Shown: positions 54,414 through 64,000 of the stretch, piece after piece
Numbering within the stretch: the first letter of the stretch is position 1
How the letters are laid out: the number at the start of each line of letters is the position of its first letter
Assembly: GCF_002890895.1 (NCBI RefSeq)
Contig: NZ_POUL01000004.1
Coordinates: 248,001-312,000, forward strand
Direction of reading: 5' to 3'
Source of the DNA: Stutzerimonas stutzeri
Lineage (GTDB): Bacteria; Pseudomonadota; Gammaproteobacteria; Pseudomonadales; Pseudomonadaceae
DNA: 64,000 nucleotides
Translations under genes and position numbers: made by a program
Notes under the pieces: model-generated
What the model was told of the DNA's origin: nothing
The model's database searches: none
What the model saw: the letters and a program-made list of their open reading frames with translations, nothing else

Positions 54414-54959
54414 ATTAAGCGTGAAATGAGACAGGATAAACGAGCTGCACCCAAGGCCCCGATCAACGAGAATATCTCGGCTCGTGAGGTCCGTTTGATT
54501 GGTGCTGATGGCGAGCAGGTTGGCATCGTCTCGATTGATGAAGCGCTTCGTATAGCTGAAGAAGCCAAATTGGATCTGGTGGAAATTTCCGCCGATGCCG
54601 TTCCTCCTGTATGTCGGATCATGGATTACGGCAAGCACCTCTTTGAAAAGAAGAAGCAGGTCGCTGCAGCGAAGAAGAACCAGAAGCAGATCCAAGTTAA
54701 AGAAGTAAAGTTTCGTCCAGGGACGGAAGAGGGCGACTACCAGGTCAAGCTACGCAACCTGGTACGTTTCCTGAGTGACGGGGACAGGGCCAAGGTTTCG
54801 TTGAGATTCCGCGGTCGTGAGATGGCGCATCAGGAGCTGGGGATGGAATTGTTGAAGCGGGTCGAAGGTGACCTAGCTGAATACGGTTCGGTCGAACAGC
54901 ATCCAAAGATGGAAGGACGCCAGCTGATCATGGTCATCGCTCCCAAGAAGAAGAAGTAA
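54414..54959 (+). CDS. infC: Translation initiation factor IF-3, probable AUU start
   Basis: The 181-residue factor keeps the 30S subunit free and checks the start codon. The family sequence is clear: [28 protein letters not shown] and [16 protein letters not shown], ending with KKKK. GGAG lies eight bases before an ATT at 54414 but only two bases before the ATG at 54408 (which overlaps the thrS stop), so ATT fits better. AUU is the known infC start in enterobacteria, where IF-3 represses its own synthesis through it. If ATG is used the product has two more residues. Confidence 0.93.
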   Translation: MKREMRQDKRAAPKAPINENISAREVRLIGADGEQVGIVSIDEALRIAEEAKLDLVEISADAVPPVCRIMDYGKHLFEKKKQVAAAKKNQKQIQVKEVKFRPGTEEGDYQVKLRNLVRFLSDGDRAKVSLRFRGREMAHQELGMELLKRVEGDLAEYGSVEQHPKMEGRQLIMVIAPKKKK

Positions 54960-55021
54960 CCACCAGGGCACTGGCAGGCCTTGCGGTTATTTGAAATCAC
55001 CCACACTGTGGAGTACCGAAC

Positions 55022-55216
55022 ATGCCAAAGATGAAGACTAAAAGTGGCGCTGCGAAGCGCTTCAAAAAGACGGCGAATGGCTATAAGCACAAGCACGCTT
55101 TCAAGAGCCACATCCTGACCAAAATGTCTACCAAGCGTAAGCGTCAGCTGCGTGGTACATCTCTGATGCACCCGTCTGACAACGCAAAAGTAGAGCGCAT
55201 GCTGCGCGTTCGTTAA
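55022..55216 (+). CDS. rpmI: 50S ribosomal protein L35
   Basis: The 64-residue basic protein matches L35: [20 protein letters not shown] and [12 protein letters not shown]. It follows infC by 62 bases and precedes rplT by 27, the universal order. Translation in this group may be coupled to control by L20. Confidence 0.97.
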   Translation: MPKMKTKSGAAKRFKKTANGYKHKHAFKSHILTKMSTKRKRQLRGTSLMHPSDNAKVERMLRVR

Positions 55217-55243
55217 TTCGGTCAAGACTCAGAGGAATAACTC

Positions 55244-55600
55244 ATGGCTCGTGTTAAGCGTGGCGTCGTCGCTCGTCGCCGTCACAAGAAAATTCTGAAA
55301 CTCGCCAAAGGCTACTACGGCGCTCGTTCGCGTGTGTTCCGTGTTGCCAAGCAGGCGGTGATCAAGGCTGGCCAATATGCCTACCGTGACCGTCGTCAGC
55401 GGAAGCGTCAGTTCCGCGCTCTTTGGATCGCTCGTATCAACGCCGGTGCTCGTGTAAACGGTCTGTCCTACAGCCGTTTCATTGCTGGCCTGAAAAAAGC
55501 GGCTATCGAGATCGACCGTAAGGTTCTGGCCGAGTTGGCAGTGAACGAAAAAGCAGCTTTTGCTGCCATTGTCGAAAAAGCTAAAGCTTCTCTGGCCTAA
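55244..55600 (+). CDS. rplT: 50S ribosomal protein L20
   Basis: The 118-residue protein matches L20 throughout: [36 protein letters not shown] and [16 protein letters not shown]. It assembles early on 23S rRNA, and in E. coli also represses rpmI-rplT translation. A hairpin follows about 40 bases after the stop. Confidence 0.97.
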   Translation: MARVKRGVVARRRHKKILKLAKGYYGARSRVFRVAKQAVIKAGQYAYRDRRQRKRQFRALWIARINAGARVNGLSYSRFIAGLKKAAIEIDRKVLAELAVNEKAAFAAIVEKAKASLA

Positions 55601-55640
55601 GCCCATCGACAATCGAATCTTCGGATTCGTAGCGTCACCG

Positions 55641-55673
55641 ATAGGGGAAGAGCCTTGTGCTCTTCCCCTATTT
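55641..55673 (+). terminator. Hairpin between rplT and pheS
   Basis: ATAGGGGAAGAG pairs with CTCTTCCCCTAT around CCTTGTG. Only three T follow, so termination may be partial and leave some read-through to pheST. It lies 95 bases before the pheS start. Confidence 0.75.
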
Positions 55674-55713
55674 CGTATCTGAAGGGGCATTTGCAAAAAT
55701 GCACCTCGCGTAA

Positions 55714-56784
<1,071 letters not shown>

Positions 56785-56821
56785 GTTCAGAGTCCAGTCA
56801 AAGAATCATTAGGAGAGCAGG

Positions 56822-59200
56822 ATGAAATTCAGCGAGCAGTGGTTGCGTACGTGGGTCAATCCGCAGGTTTCCCGCGAGGAGTTGGTGGCGCGGCTATCGA
56901 TGGTGGGCCTCGAAGTCGATGCAGTCGTCCCGGTTGCCGGCGAGTTCAGCGGCGTTGTCGTGGGTGAGGTGGTGACAGCGGAACAGCATCCCGATGCAGA
57001 CAAGTTGCGGGTGTGCCAGGTCAGTAATGGACGAGAGGTGTTGCAGGTGGTCTGCGGCGCGCCGAACGTTCGCGCTGGTCTGAAGGTCCCCTTCGCGATG
57101 ATTGGCGCCCAACTGCCGGGCGACTTCAAAATTAAGAAAGCGAAGCTTCGCGGCGTCGAGTCCAACGGCATGCTCTGCTCGGAAACCGAATTGCAGATCG
57201 GTACCGATGACAGTGGGCTGATGGAGTTAGCTAGCGACGCTCCGATTGGTAGCGATCTGCGATCATATCTCGGTCTGGACGATGCGAGCATCGAGATAGG
57301 GCTGACGCCGAACCGTGGCGACTGCCTCTCAATCGCTGGGCTTGCACGCGAAGTTGGTGCGATGTATGACGCAGCAGTAACCGTGGTCGAAATCGCTGCC
57401 GTGCCCCCGAGCCATGATGAGGTGCGCCCCGTAGAGGTGCTCGCGCCGAAAGCTTGTCCGCGCTATCTCGGGCGCGTAATTCGTAACGTTGACCTGTCGC
57501 GATCTACGCCGCTGTGGATGGTCGAGCGGTTGCGTCGCTCCGATATCCGCAGTATTGACGCGGTGGTGGACGTTACCAACTATGTAATGCTCGAGCTCGG
57601 CCAGCCGCTGCATGCCTTCGATTTAGCCGAAATCAATGGCGGAATCAGGGTGCGGATGGCAGCGGAGCAGGAAAAGATCGTATTGCTCGATGGGCAGGAA
57701 GTAACATTGCGGAGCGATACGCTGGTCATCGCTGACCATCAGCGCGCCCTGGCGATTGCGGGTGTGATGGGCGGTGAGCACAGCGGTGTCAGCGGCTCGA
57801 CTCAAGATCTGTTCCTTGAGAGCGCCTTTTTCGACACCATTGCGCTCGCCGGCAAGGCTCGCTCCTACGGCTTGCACACCGATGCGTCGCATCGTTACGA
57901 GCGCGGGGTCGATTCTCAGTTGGCACGTCGAGCCCTGGAGCGGGCTACTGCGCTATTGTTGGAGGTTGTGGGTGGCAGCGCAGGCCCTGTCATCGAGGCT
58001 GCCAGTGAAGTCGATCTTCCGACTGTTCCCCCAATCCTGCTGCGCAAGGATCGAATCGAGCAGATGCTCGGGTTGAGCATGGCGGCCGATCAGGTCGTCT
58101 CTCTGTTGTCGGCCCTGGGTCTTGGGGTAGTTGAGCTGAGTCCAGATTCTTGGGAGATCAGCGTGCCCAGTCACCGATTCGACATCAGTCTCGAGGTGGA
58201 TCTGATTGAGGAGTTGGGGCGTCTGTATGGCTACGACCGCTTGCCGGTTCGCTACCCCCAGGCACGTCTCGCGCCGGAGGCCAGTCCTGAGTCGCTCGCT
58301 GGACTGCCCGCCCTGCGCCGGTTGCTAGTCGCTCGTGGCTACCAGGAAGCAATCACCTACAGCTTTATCGATCCGAAAATGTTCGAGCTGTTCAGCCCTG
58401 GTATCGAGCCGCTGCAGCTGGCCAACCCGATTTCCTCGGACATGGCGGCGATGCGTGCCACGCTCTGGCCGGGGTTGATCAAGGCGCTGCAGTACAACCT
58501 CAATCGTCAGCAAACGCGCATACGGCTGTTCGAAAGCGGGCTGCGTTTCGTCGGCCAGCTGGACACGTTGACGCAGGAGTCGATGCTGGCGGGCGTCATT
58601 ACTGGGAGCCGCCTGCCAGAGGCCTGGAGCAACGAACGAGCAGCAGCAGACTTCTATGACATGAAAGCCGACGTCGAGGCCTTGCTTGGTTTTGCCGGCG
58701 ATGCTGTCTCGTATGGGTTTGTCGCTGCTGAACATCCGGCCCTGCACCCCGGTCAGACGGCTCGAATCGAGCGGGATGGGCGCTTGGTTGGTTATATCGG
58801 GAGTCTTCATCCGGAATTGGCTGCGACGCTGGGAATCGATCAGCCGGTCTATCTGTTCGAGCTGCTCGTATCCGAGATCAGTGAAGGCCGACTGCCGCGC
58901 TTCAGTGAACTGTCTCGCTTCCCTGAGGTGCGCCGTGATCTGGCCATCTTGGTGGCGCGTGATATCCCGGCTGACGACGTGTTGCTATGCATTCGCGGCG
59001 CGGCAGGCGAGAACCTGACGGACCTCAAGCTATTTGATGTGTACCAAGGTAAAGGTATTGATCCTCTTAGCAAAAGTGTGGCAGTCGGCTTGACCTGGCA
59101 ACACCCTTCGCGCACTCTAAACGACGATGAGGTGAGTGGTGCTATGCAGCAAATCCTCTCCTCCCTGGAAGAAAGGTTCAACGCCACGTTAAGGAAATAG
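56822..59200 (+). CDS. pheT: Phenylalanyl-tRNA synthetase beta subunit
   Basis: The 792-residue subunit partners PheS. Order: an N-terminal tRNA-binding fold (VVGEVVTAEQHPDADKLRVC), the B3/B4 editing part, B5, the inactive class II-like core, and a C-terminal ferredoxin-fold anticodon-binding domain (LPRFSELSRFPEVRRDLAILV). Length is the bacterial norm. It ends three bases before ihfA. Confidence 0.97.
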   Translation: MKFSEQWLRTWVNPQVSREELVARLSMVGLEVDAVVPVAGEFSGVVVGEVVTAEQHPDADKLRVCQVSNGREVLQVVCGAPNVRAGLKVPFAMIGAQLPGDFKIKKAKLRGVESNGMLCSETELQIGTDDSGLMELASDAPIGSDLRSYLGLDDASIEIGLTPNRGDCLSIAGLAREVGAMYDAAVTVVEIAAVPPSHDEVRPVEVLAPKACPRYLGRVIRNVDLSRSTPLWMVERLRRSDIRSIDAVVDVTNYVMLELGQPLHAFDLAEINGGIRVRMAAEQEKIVLLDGQEVTLRSDTLVIADHQRALAIAGVMGGEHSGVSGSTQDLFLESAFFDTIALAGKARSYGLHTDASHRYERGVDSQLARRALERATALLLEVVGGSAGPVIEAASEVDLPTVPPILLRKDRIEQMLGLSMAADQVVSLLSALGLGVVELSPDSWEISVPSHRFDISLEVDLIEELGRLYGYDRLPVRYPQARLAPEASPESLAGLPALRRLLVARGYQEAITYSFIDPKMFELFSPGIEPLQLANPISSDMAAMRATLWPGLIKALQYNLNRQQTRIRLFESGLRFVGQLDTLTQESMLAGVITGSRLPEAWSNERAAADFYDMKADVEALLGFAGDAVSYGFVAAEHPALHPGQTARIERDGRLVGYIGSLHPELAATLGIDQPVYLFELLVSEISEGRLPRFSELSRFPEVRRDLAILVARDIPADDVLLCIRGAAGENLTDLKLFDVYQGKGIDPLSKSVAVGLTWQHPSRTLNDDEVSGAMQQILSSLEERFNATLRK

Positions 59201-59203
59201 CGT

Positions 59204-59506
59204 ATGGGGGCTCTGACGAAAGCTGAAATGGCGGAACGTCTATATGAAGAGCTAGGCTTGAATAAGCGCGAGGCCAAGGAGCTGGTCGAACTGTTTTTCG
59301 AGGAAATCCGACAGGCGCTCGAGCATAACGAGCAGGTGAAGTTGTCCGGTTTCGGCAACTTCGACCTGCGCGATAAGCGACAGCGTCCAGGGCGCAACCC
59401 GAAAACCGGTGAGGAAATTCCGATCACGGCGCGTCGTGTCGTGACATTCCGGCCAGGGCAAAAACTTAAAGCCAGAGTCGAAGCCTATGCTGGAACCAAG
59501 TCATAA
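59204..59506 (+). CDS. ihfA: Integration host factor alpha subunit
   Basis: The 100-residue DNA-bending protein has the family signature [25 protein letters not shown] with the DNA-intercalating RNP loop. With IhfB it bends DNA, and it helps NtrC reach sigma-54 promoters such as those of the nitrate operons in this window. It follows pheT by three bases and overlaps the merR-like gene by 20. Confidence 0.96.
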   Translation: MGALTKAEMAERLYEELGLNKREAKELVELFFEEIRQALEHNEQVKLSGFGNFDLRDKRQRPGRNPKTGEEIPITARRVVTFRPGQKLKARVEAYAGTKS

Positions 59507-59843
59507 CGACGAACTGCCAACGATACCTGGCAAGCGCTACTTCACCATTGGTGAAGTTAGCGAGCTGTGTGCTGTAAAACCGCACGTGTTGCGCTATTGG
59601 GAGCAGGAGTTTCCCCAGCTGAACCCTGTGAAGCGTCGTGGTAATCGACGCTATTATCAGCGCCAGGACGTGCTGATGATCCGGCAGATTCGCTCGTTGC
59701 TTTACGAGCAGGGTTTTACGATTGGTGGGGCTCGCCAGCGGATGTCAGGTGATGAGGCACGTGAGGATACGACCCAATATAAGCAGCTTATTCGGCAGAT
59801 GATCACCGAGCTTGAGGATGTGCTTCAGGTGCTTAAAAATTAA
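59487..59843 (+). CDS. MerR-family transcriptional regulator
   Basis: The 118-residue protein has the MerR winged-helix pattern [25 protein letters not shown] near residues 18-42 and [20 protein letters not shown]. There are no sensing cysteines. It has the size and place (after ihfA) of the conserved MerR-like gene found in most pseudomonads. Target is unknown. It overlaps ihfA by 20 bases. Confidence 0.92.
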   Translation: MLEPSHNDELPTIPGKRYFTIGEVSELCAVKPHVLRYWEQEFPQLNPVKRRGNRRYYQRQDVLMIRQIRSLLYEQGFTIGGARQRMSGDEAREDTTQYKQLIRQMITELEDVLQVLKN

Positions 59844-59861
59844 ATGCCTAGCATAAAAACT

Positions 59862-59890
59862 TTCACATATTCAGTCGCTTAGTGTATAGT
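59862..59890 (+). promoter_or_regulatory. Sigma-70 promoter of tRNA-Pro(GGG)
   Basis: TTCACA, 17-base spacer, TATAGT, in an AT-rich surrounding. The -10 ends 33 bases before the tRNA. Confidence 0.7.
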
Positions 59891-59922
59891 TCGATTCGCT
59901 TTCAGCAGAGCTGAAGGCATTG

Positions 59923-60000
<78 letters not shown>

Positions 60001-60012
60001 AAAAACCTAAAG

Positions 60013-60046
60013 AAATCCAGTCGCCTAGCGGTGACTGGATTTTTTT
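60013..60046 (+). terminator. Terminator after tRNA-Pro(GGG)
   Basis: AAATCCAGTC pairs with GACTGGATTT around GCCTAGCGGT, followed by a T-run. Confidence 0.9.
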
Positions 60047-60773
60047 ATGTCTCACAGTTTCTTGGCTTTGAGAGTTTTACCGACTGCTGAGGCTGTCGGC
60101 TGGGCTGGGGCGTCGCATTGGTTTCAGAGGCATGCTAGATGTGTCTCCCAGTGATGCGGCGCAATGCCGTGGGGGTGCGTAGAGTGGTTTGGCTAGGCAA
60201 TCTCGTGGGTGGGTTCAGTCGCTAGCCATCGAGGATAAGCGCGTGCGCCTATCCGCTGCATCAATTATGCTTGTGCGGGTTCGGGGTGTTCAGGGTGTTC
60301 GGCTTGGATGCGGATGGCTCCAGTGATCGCCTGTCGCTCTCGTGCTGCGCCTGATCGCGTGCCGCATCGTTGGTGTGGTGGCGGGGTGGGGCTGAGGCGG
60401 TTCCAGCGATTCCGCCGGTGCTTGCCAGTAGCGCCACTGCGCGATAGGGCCTGATTGCATGCGACTGCATCGGTTTCGAATTAAGCTTTTGCTGGCGCTG
60501 CCTTGGTCAGCCATTCTCCAGCGCGCAGCTCTGGCTTGCATAATGTTGTTGAGTTGTTATGTCGGTAAGGTCGAAGGGCGGTATAGCGGCGAGCTAATCA
60601 ACGCGACCGCGGGATAGCTCTAACTAGGTTGGTGGTGAGTATTGCCGTGGAGCTTTGGCGGAAAAGCTCGGTGGGGGCGGAATGCTGCATCGGCAGCTGA
60701 GGTGCTCTCGATGAGCACCCGGGGTTAGCCTGCATTTGATCCGCAAATACTCTGTGGAATAACTGGCTTGCAA
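60047..60773. other. Long intergenic region between tRNA-Pro and gltA
   Basis: About 730 bases without a credible gene on either strand. The plus strand is unusually rich in G and T runs (GGGTGGG, GGGTTCGGGG, GGTGTGGTGGCGGGGTGGGG). A hairpin GGATA-AGCGCGTGCGCC-TATCC lies at 60233-60254. Short open frames exist on the minus strand but have no family sense. A small RNA or a decayed gene is possible. Confidence 0.4.
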
Positions 60774-60807
60774 TTAAAAGACGCCCGGTGCGTTGCACTG
60801 GGCGTCT
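60774..60807 (-). terminator. Terminator of gltA
   Basis: On the minus strand AGACGCCC-AGTGCAACGCACC-GGGCGTCT is followed by TTTTAATTG, about 60 bases past the gltA stop. Confidence 0.88.
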
Positions 60808-60866
60808 GGAGCTGCCTCCTCTCTGAGGACCTGGAGGTCCACTTCGGGGTGGCGGTTCGCTCTACC

Positions 60867-62138
60867 TCAGCGAGGCAGGTCGCGCTGTGGATGACCGGTA
60901 TACAGCTGGCGCGGGCGACCGATTTTCTGTCCCATCGCAATCATTTCTTTCCAGTGCGAGATCCAGCCGACGGTGCGTGCGAGGGCAAAGATCACGGTGA
61001 ACATGCTGGTTGGAATGCCGATTGCCTTCAGAATGATGCCGGAGTAGAAGTCAACGTTCGGGTAGAGGTTGCGTTCGGCGAAGTAGGGATCGTTTAGCGC
61101 AATCTCTTCAAGCTTCATCGCCAATTCGAGCTGTGGGTCGTTGATGCCGAGTTCGCTCAGCACTTCGTCACAGGTCTGCTTCATGACCTTGGCGCGGGGG
61201 TCGAAGTTTTTGTAGACGCGGTGGCCGAAGCCCATAAGTTTGAACGGGTCGTTCTTGTCTTTGGCCTTGGCTAGGAACGTTTCGATGTTCGAGACATCGC
61301 CGATCTCATCCAGCATGGTGAGCACAGCCTCGTTAGCGCCGCCGTGTGCCGGGCCCCAAAGTGCCGCAATGCCGGCCGCGATGCAGGCGAAAGGGTTGGC
61401 GCCGGTAGAGCCGGCCAGGCGTACTGTAGATGTCGACGCGTTTTGCTCGTGATCCGCATGCAGAATGAAGATGCGATCCATGGCCTTGGCTAGAACTGGG
61501 CTGATCGGCTTCACTTCACATGGCGTATTGAACATCATGTGCAGGAAGTTTTCAGCGTAGTTCAAATCGTTTCGCGGATACATCATCGGCTGACCCATGG
61601 AGTACTTGTATACCATGGCAGCCAGCGTCGGCATCTTGGCGACCAGACGCACCGCGGAGATCTCGCGGTGGTGTGGGTCGTTAATGTCTAGGGAGTCGTG
61701 ATAGAACGCTGAAAGCGCCCCTACAACGCCGCACATGATGGCCATTGGGTGCGCGTCGCGGCGGAAGCCGTTAAGGAACGACTTGAGCTGCTCATGAACC
61801 ATAGTGTGGTTCTTGACGGTACTAATGAACTTCGCTTTTTCTTCGGCGGTCGGCAGCTCACCGTTGAGCAGAAGGTAGCAGGTCTCGAGATAATCGGCTT
61901 TTTCAGCCAGTTGCTCGATTGGGTAGCCGCGGTGCAGCAAAATTCCCTTGTCACCATCGATATAGGTGATCTTGGATTCGCAAGAGGCGGTCGACATGAA
62001 GCCGGGGTCGAAGGTGAAGCGACCCGTGGAGGTCAAGCCTCGTACGTCGATTACGTCGGGCCCTACGGTGCCGGATAGAACGGGCAGTTCGATGGCGTCT
62101 GCGCCTTCGATGATCAACTGCGCTTTGTTGTCAGCCAT
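60867..62138 (-). CDS. gltA: Citrate synthase
   Basis: The 423-residue hexameric-type enzyme condenses acetyl-CoA and oxaloacetate at the start of the citric acid cycle. It has the family signature [18 protein letters not shown], the catalytic histidines in DHEQNAST and GPAHGGANE, and the N-terminal strand-rich extension of the allosteric Gram-negative type. It is divergent from sdhCDA, with a 360-base shared promoter region, as in other pseudomonads. Confidence 0.97.
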   Translation of the reverse strand: MADNKAQLIIEGADAIELPVLSGTVGPDVIDVRGLTSTGRFTFDPGFMSTASCESKITYIDGDKGILLHRGYPIEQLAEKADYLETCYLLLNGELPTAEEKAKFISTVKNHTMVHEQLKSFLNGFRRDAHPMAIMCGVVGALSAFYHDSLDINDPHHREISAVRLVAKMPTLAAMVYKYSMGQPMMYPRNDLNYAENFLHMMFNTPCEVKPISPVLAKAMDRIFILHADHEQNASTSTVRLAGSTGANPFACIAAGIAALWGPAHGGANEAVLTMLDEIGDVSNIETFLAKAKDKNDPFKLMGFGHRVYKNFDPRAKVMKQTCDEVLSELGINDPQLELAMKLEEIALNDPYFAERNLYPNVDFYSGIILKAIGIPTSMFTVIFALARTVGWISHWKEMIAMGQKIGRPRQLYTGHPQRDLPR

Positions 62139-62196
62139 GTATGGCCTCCTGTTTTATGCTTGGAATCATCATGGCCCCCCACGCAGGGCCCGCATC

Positions 62197-62224
62197 ACTA
62201 TAGTGAGATAAATCACAAAGTCAA
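62197..62224 (-). promoter_or_regulatory. Sigma-70 promoter of gltA
   Basis: Minus-strand TTGACT, 16-base spacer, TATAGT. The -10 is inside the palindrome TCACTATAGTGA, which could be a regulator-binding site. The 5' leader to the ATG would be about 50 bases. Confidence 0.75.
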
Positions 62225-62340
62225 TTTGGGTGAGCCGCCAGCTGTAGAGGGGGTTTAGGGGTGAATTCGCATCCCAGAAAATGCTATTTACGCCAATTAC
62301 AAACCCAGGCGCCATCCGCCTTTAGTGGCACTTCACCACA

Positions 62341-62369
62341 TTGTCATTAGCGACCTAACTGTTTATAAT
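62341..62369 (+). promoter_or_regulatory. Sigma-70 promoter of the sdh operon
   Basis: TTGTCA, exact 17-base spacer, TATAAT. It lies 130 bases before the sdhC start, so the transcript has a long leader. Confidence 0.8.
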
Positions 62370-62501
62370 CGGCGACCGACCGGCAGGGGCCTTACAGGCA
62401 GTTTCCTGTGGGTTGTCACTCGTGGGTGGCGGGTACCGCTGCGTGCTCTTCCCAACAACTTTGCCCTGCGGTTTCGGGGCTCTCAAGTGTGATAAAAAGC
62501 C

Positions 62502-62876
62502 GTGAAAAGCCAACGACCTGTAAACCTAGATCTTAGGACAATAAAACTCCCAATCACTGCTTACACCTCAATCCTTCACCGCATTTCCGGCGTGATCTTG
62601 TTTGTTGGTGTGGCCGTCCTACTGCTTGCGCTTGATGTCTCTTTGTCTTCTGTCGAAGGCTTTGAAGATGTGAAAGCGTACCTCGGTAGTACGCTGGCTA
62701 AGCTGGTGGTCTGGGCTTTGCTCTCTGCGTTGCTGTATCACCTGGTGGCCGGTGTGCGCCATCTGGTCATGGATACCGGCCATGGCGAAACGCTGGAAGG
62801 CGGGAAGCTGGGCTCGAAAATCGTTTTGGCCGTATCGGCAGTGCTGATCGTTCTGGCGGGAGTTTGGATATGGTAA
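62502..62876 (+). CDS. sdhC: Succinate dehydrogenase cytochrome b556 subunit
   Basis: The 124-residue membrane subunit has three hydrophobic helices and the signature RPVNLDLRTIKLPITAYTSILHRISG, with the haem-ligand His in LYHLVAGVRHLVMD. It anchors the complex and carries haem b and the quinone site with SdhD. The start is a GTG at 62502; there is no strong ribosome-binding site. It overlaps sdhD by seven bases. Confidence 0.95.
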   Translation: MKSQRPVNLDLRTIKLPITAYTSILHRISGVILFVGVAVLLLALDVSLSSVEGFEDVKAYLGSTLAKLVVWALLSALLYHLVAGVRHLVMDTGHGETLEGGKLGSKIVLAVSAVLIVLAGVWIW

Positions 62877-63238
62877 CCAACGTCACCAACTTTTCCCGCT
62901 CGGGTCTTTACGACTGGATGGCACAGCGCGTTTCAGCGGTGGTCCTAGCGGCTTATTTTCTCTTCCTGATCGGATACCTCATGGCAAATCCGGGGCTGGA
63001 ATACGCTCAGTGGCATGCGTTGTTCTCCGCTCAGTGGATGCGCATCTTCAGTCTCCTTGCACTCGTTGCCCTCAGTGTTCATGCATGGGTTGGTATGTGG
63101 ACGATTTCCACTGACTACCTGACCAACATGGCTATCGGTAAGTGGGCTACCGGCGTGCGTTTTCTCTTCCAGGCGGTGTGTGGCATAGCCATGTTCACTT
63201 TCTTCGTCTGGGGCGTGCAGATTCTTTGGGGTATCTGA
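62870..63238 (+). CDS. sdhD: Succinate dehydrogenase membrane anchor subunit
   Basis: The 122-residue protein has three helices and the SdhD pattern SGLYDWMAQRVSAVVLAAYF and LSVHAWVGMWTISTDYL. I chose the ATG at 62870 (MVTNVTNFSR) over an in-frame TTG two codons earlier. It overlaps the sdhC stop and is followed by sdhA three bases after its stop. Confidence 0.95.
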   Translation: MVTNVTNFSRSGLYDWMAQRVSAVVLAAYFLFLIGYLMANPGLEYAQWHALFSAQWMRIFSLLALVALSVHAWVGMWTISTDYLTNMAIGKWATGVRFLFQAVCGIAMFTFFVWGVQILWGI

Positions 63239-63241
63239 TCC

Positions 63242-64000
63242 ATGGCTAGTATTCGTACTCTTTCTTATGACGCCATCATTATCGGTGGTGGTGGCGCGGG
63301 CATGCGTGCCGCGCTGCAGTTGGCACAAGGTGGCCATAAAACAGCGGTGGTAACCAAGGTTTTCCCGACGCGCTCGCATACCGTTTCTGCGCAAGGTGGT
63401 ATCACCTGTGCTATCGCTTCGGCTGACCCGAACGACGATTGGCGCTGGCATATGTACGATACCGTCAAGGGCTCCGACTACATCGGCGACCAGGATGCTA
63501 TCGAATACATGTGTTCCGTTGGTCCGGAAGCTGTGTTCGAGCTCGAACATATGGGGCTGCCGTTCTCCCGTACCGAGCAGGGCCGCATTTACCAGCGCCC
63601 ATTCGGTGGCCAGTCCAAAGACTATGGTAAGGGCGGCCAGGCGGCTCGTACCTGTGCTGCGGCTGACCGTACCGGTCATGCCTTGTTGCACACCCTGTAC
63701 CAGGCCAATTTGAAGGCGGGTACCTCCTTCCTCAATGAGTGGTATGGCGTAGATCTGGTGAAGAACCAGGATGGCGCTATCGTCGGCATCATCGCGATCT
63801 GTATCGAAAACGGTGAAACGGTGTATATCCGTTCCAAGGCTGTGGTGCTGGCGACCGGTGGCGCGGGTCGTATCTATGCATCCACTACCAATGCGTTGAT
63901 CAACACCGGTGACGGAATCGGCATGGCGCTGCGTGCTGGTGTGCCGGTTCAAGACATCGAAATGTGGCAGTTCCATCCGACCGGTATCGCCGGCGCTGGC
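63242..64000 (+). CDS. sdhA: Succinate dehydrogenase flavoprotein subunit (3' end outside window)
   Basis: The first 253 codons are present and open to the right edge. They read [20 protein letters not shown] (FAD-binding glycine motif), then [12 protein letters not shown] with the His that holds covalent FAD, and QFHPTGIAG near the end. The subunit oxidises succinate to fumarate. sdhB is expected next, beyond the window. Confidence 0.96.
   Translation, partial: MASIRTLSYDAIIIGGGGAGMRAALQLAQGGHKTAVVTKVFPTRSHTVSAQGGITCAIASADPNDDWRWHMYDTVKGSDYIGDQDAIEYMCSVGPEAVFELEHMGLPFSRTEQGRIYQRPFGGQSKDYGKGGQAARTCAAADRTGHALLHTLYQANLKAGTSFLNEWYGVDLVKNQDGAIVGIIAICIENGETVYIRSKAVVLATGGAGRIYASTTNALINTGDGIGMALRAGVPVQDIEMWQFHPTGIAGAG

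Noticed and set aside
60261..60541. Minus-strand frames in the gap before gltA
   Set aside because: Composition is Pro/Ser/Arg-rich, as in chance frames of G-rich DNA; no start signal and no family match.
62945..63976. Minus-strand open frame (343 codons) opposite sdhD-sdhA
   Set aside because: Its complement encodes clear SdhD and SdhA sequence. No start signal or family match.

Overview
The window looks like the chromosome of a high-GC gammaproteobacterium of the Pseudomonas group, probably a Pseudomonas stutzeri-like (Stutzerimonas) species. Evidence: gene content and local order resemble P. aeruginosa blocks (nas-nirBD-cobA with a kinase/phosphatase; moxR-Bat; gdhB; pyrD-rmf-rlmL; thrS-infC-rpmI-rplT-pheST-ihfA; gltA-sdh), and the lineage-typical PA2778/PA2779-like pair, OprD-type porin and long NAD-dependent glutamate dehydrogenase are present. 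No phage, insertion sequence or CRISPR array is visible; most of the window is core genome.

Region 1 (about 0.5-20.5 kb) is an assimilatory nitrate regulon, nearly all on the minus strand: nrtA-nrtB-ATPase nitrate ABC transporter followed by a chemoreceptor and a membrane-anchored protein with a NIT-like motif; an MFS nitrate transporter followed by a PP2C/Ser-Thr kinase fusion; nirB-nirD-nasA-cobA (nitrite reductase, nitrate reductase, siroheme precursor synthesis); and the two-component sensor/antiterminator nasS-nasT. Each of the three nitrate operons starts with the same layout: a sigma-54 promoter, two short hairpins whose hexaloops have A at position 1 and G at position 4 (the ANTAR target motif), and an intrinsic terminator whose 5' arm overlaps the second hairpin. 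This gives dual control: nitrogen limitation through NtrC/RpoN at initiation and nitrate/nitrite through NasS-NasT at termination. A pfkB-type phosphofructokinase gene and a thioesterase gene are embedded in the region.

Region 2 (20.6-27.4 kb) is a complete MoxR-DUF58-DUF4381-BatA-BatB/C-BatD operon with overlapping genes. Region 3 (27.7-44 kb) holds gdhB, small conserved genes, pyrD, rmf, rlmL, dacB, yggL, a FUSC-like membrane protein, dgt and a YqjD-YqjE-YqjK-like membrane/ribosome-associated trio. Region 4 (44-52 kb) is more mosaic and partly lower in GC: an OprD-family porin, a glutaredoxin-like protein, tRNA-Pro(CGG), small lipoproteins, mobA, an acyltransferase, an I78-type inhibitor, the C39-peptidase lipoprotein/PA2779 pair and a PuuB-like oxidase. 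Region 5 (52-64 kb) is translation and central metabolism: tRNA-Val, thrS-infC-rpmI-rplT-pheS-pheT-ihfA-merR, tRNA-Pro(GGG), an unexplained 0.7 kb intergenic stretch, gltA, and divergent sdhC-sdhD-sdhA running off the right edge.

The strongest lead is the triplicated sigma-54 promoter plus ANTAR leader architecture, combined with a chemoreceptor lacking its own sensor domain and a NIT-like protein at the end of the nitrate-uptake operon. All function calls come from reading motifs and family resemblance, not from database searches.
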